From Rikenellaceae bacterium (lineage in GTDB: Bacteria; Bacteroidota; Bacteroidia; Bacteroidales; Rikenellaceae): a DNA stretch of 7,882 nucleotides. The stretch's first letter is position 1. The number at the start of each line of letters is the position of its first letter. A model generated the notes under the pieces. That model was not told where the DNA came from. It saw only the letters and a list, made by a program, of their open reading frames with translations, and did no database searches. The DNA is taken from contig JAITVB010000093.1 in the NCBI GenBank assembly GCA_031286025.1, forward strand, positions 1 to 7,882. Direction: 5' to 3'. A program made the position numbers and the translations under genes. Shown one piece after another: positions 7,166 to 7,882 of the stretch.

Positions 7166-7203
7166 CAAAGCCATCCCCGGCATCGGGGATGGCTTTGTTC
7201 TTT
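7166..7203 (+). terminator. strong rho-independent terminator after the M49 gene
   Basis: A perfect 14-bp stem, CAAAGCCATCCCCG (7166-7179) with its complement at 7184-7197, closes on a four-base loop GCAT. It is followed by TTCTTT (7198-7203). It starts 14 bases after the M49 stop codon and ends just ahead of the next gene's start at 7215. The opposite strand would also end in an A/T-rich arm, but no gene approaches from that side. Confidence 0.85.
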
Positions 7204-7214
7204 GTGAAAAAGAT

Positions 7215-7610
7215 ATGCCGACACGAATCGACAAATGGCTGTGGGCCGTGCGCATTTACAAAACACGCACCGACGCCACCGACGCCTGCCGCAACAACCG
7301 GGTGACGCTCAACGGCAATGCTTCGAAACCCTCGCGCGAGGTACACGCCGGCGACACGGTGACCGTGCGAAAAGGCCCTGTGACCTATGCCTTGCGAGTG
7401 TTGGTCGAGATCGGCAACCGGCAACCGGCACGCAACGTGCCCCTCTATCTCGAAAACCTGACGCCCGATTCGGAACTCGACAAGTTGCGGATGCGCGACG
7501 GGGTGGTCTTTGCCCGGCGCGACCGCGGAACGGGCCGACCGACCAAAAAGGAACGCCGCGACATCGACGGACTGATCGACGGACTGTTTGAGGACGGCGA
7601 CGACGAATAA
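7215..7610 (+). CDS. hslR: S4-domain RNA-binding protein, Hsp15 family
   Basis: This 131-residue basic protein has an S4 RNA-binding domain at about residues 3-60 (RIDKWLWAVRIYKTR, then SKPSREVHAGDTVTV). Its C-terminal tail contains GRPTKKERRD at 107-116, as in Hsp15. E. coli Hsp15 (133 residues) binds stalled 50S subunits that still carry a nascent chain and helps recycle them. Length and both ends fit that family. The very acidic last residues (EDGDDE) are not unusual. The start at 7215 lies just 11 bases after the upstream terminator, and I see no convincing promoter between them. Expression probably depends on read-through or on a weak promoter overlapping the terminator (TGGCTTTG at 7190-7197 is one base off the -7 consensus). 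The symbol is by family resemblance. Confidence 0.9.
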   Translation: MPTRIDKWLWAVRIYKTRTDATDACRNNRVTLNGNASKPSREVHAGDTVTVRKGPVTYALRVLVEIGNRQPARNVPLYLENLTPDSELDKLRMRDGVVFARRDRGTGRPTKKERRDIDGLIDGLFEDGDDE

Positions 7611-7617
7611 CCCGCGG

Positions 7618-7650
7618 ATCAGATAATCAAACTGATTCATCCGTCTTTTC
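7618..7650 (+). terminator. weak terminator candidate after the S4 gene
   Basis: ATCAG (7618-7622) can pair with CTGAT around 7632-7636, with a nearby GTCTTTTC (7643-7650) as a poor U tract. It is short and AT-rich. No better terminator is visible between the convergent S4 and isomerase genes (7611-7710). Confidence 0.2.
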
Positions 7651-7696
7651 ACGGCCCCGCAATGTAAGGGAAGGAGAGGCCGACAAATGCAATTCG

Positions 7697-7735
7697 TCCC
7701 CGGGAGTATCTTACCTTAAATTCCCTGTGCGGGGA
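7697..7735. repeat. two-stem structured element, copy B
   Basis: The outer stem TCCCC (7697-7701) pairs with GGGGA (7731-7735). Immediately inside, GGGAGT (7702-7707) pairs with ATTCCC (7720-7725), allowing one G-U. The loop is ATCTTACCTTAA, and TGTGC bulges on the right. The plan is the same as copy A at 5014-5052, with the outer-stem sequence changed on both sides. It covers the stop codon (7711-7713) and last codons of the minus-strand isomerase gene. Confidence 0.45.
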
Positions 7736-7882
7736 GGTACGTCCTTGAAAACAGCCTTCACATAGGCGACGTTCGGCGGAAAGTTATAGCCCACTTCGGT
7801 CGGGCGCGCACCGTCGCGCGAACGCTCGATAAGCAGCCACCCGCCCCACCCCATCTCGTCAAGGGCCGTCCGGACGGCAGGC
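7711..7882 (-). CDS. sugar phosphate isomerase/epimerase-type TIM-barrel protein, C-terminal end (partial)
   Basis: Reading the minus strand from the right edge gives 56 residues ending at a TAA (7713-7711). The segment ALDEMGWGGWLLIERSRDG, followed by NVAYVKAVF, is the characteristic C-terminus of xylose-isomerase-like TIM-barrel proteins. The Glu in LLIERS corresponds to the conserved C-terminal metal-site Glu of that fold. Members isomerise or epimerise sugars and sugar phosphates; the substrate cannot be told from this fragment. The final residues (about RTGNLR) look unrelated to the family and are encoded by structured element copy B. The gene converges on the S4 gene with about 100 bases between them. 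Confidence 0.75.
   Translation of the reverse strand, partial: PAVRTALDEMGWGGWLLIERSRDGARPTEVGYNFPPNVAYVKAVFKDVPPRTGNLR

Noticed and set aside
7641..7682. Small pairings CCGT/ACGG and CGGCC/GGCCG between the convergent genes
   Set aside because: Stems of four to five pairs with no U tract are expected by chance.

Overview
The window looks like chromosomal DNA from a gut Bacteroidetes, most likely Rikenellaceae (Alistipes-like). The reasons are fairly high GC, promoter -7 boxes of the Bacteroidetes type TAnnTTTG ahead of the rubrerythrin and M49 genes, a short-form M49 dipeptidyl peptidase III lipoprotein, and a secreted beta-helix enzyme paired with a GH31 glycosidase. The genus is inferred from sequence feel; no search was run.

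Left third (minus strand, 1-3297): a two-gene carbohydrate operon. A promoter with both Bacteroidetes elements (3267-3297) precedes a secreted right-handed beta-helix protein of GH141-like type (1371-3233). Nine bases after its stop begins a GH31 alpha-xylosidase/alpha-glucosidase (1-1361), which has no signal peptide and runs off the left edge just before its catalytic nucleophile motif. The simplest reading is that the beta-helix enzyme acts on a glycan outside the cytoplasm and the GH31 enzyme trims imported oligosaccharides. At the far right, also on the minus strand, is the C-terminal end of a sugar phosphate isomerase/epimerase-type TIM-barrel protein (7711-7882).

Middle (plus strand, 3330-5111): a divergent intergenic region rich in small hairpins, then rubrerythrin (3618-4193), whose -7 box lies inside an 8-bp inverted repeat. 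Next is a small exported protein gene broken by at least three frameshifts (4238-4859), one of them at a G7 run. About 250 bp without a gene follow, holding three consecutive hairpins.

Right (plus strand, 5112-7610): a complete dipeptidyl peptidase III-like zinc lipoprotein, a very strong terminator hairpin, and a small Hsp15-type S4 RNA-binding protein.

No defence system, CRISPR array, insertion sequence, tRNA or rRNA is visible. The most unusual observation is a two-stem structured element present twice (5014-5052 and 7697-7735). Its architecture and loop sequence are shared while the outer stem has changed on both sides. One copy lies just upstream of the M49 promoter; the other spans the stop codon of the isomerase gene. 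It may belong to an unlisted family of dispersed intergenic elements.
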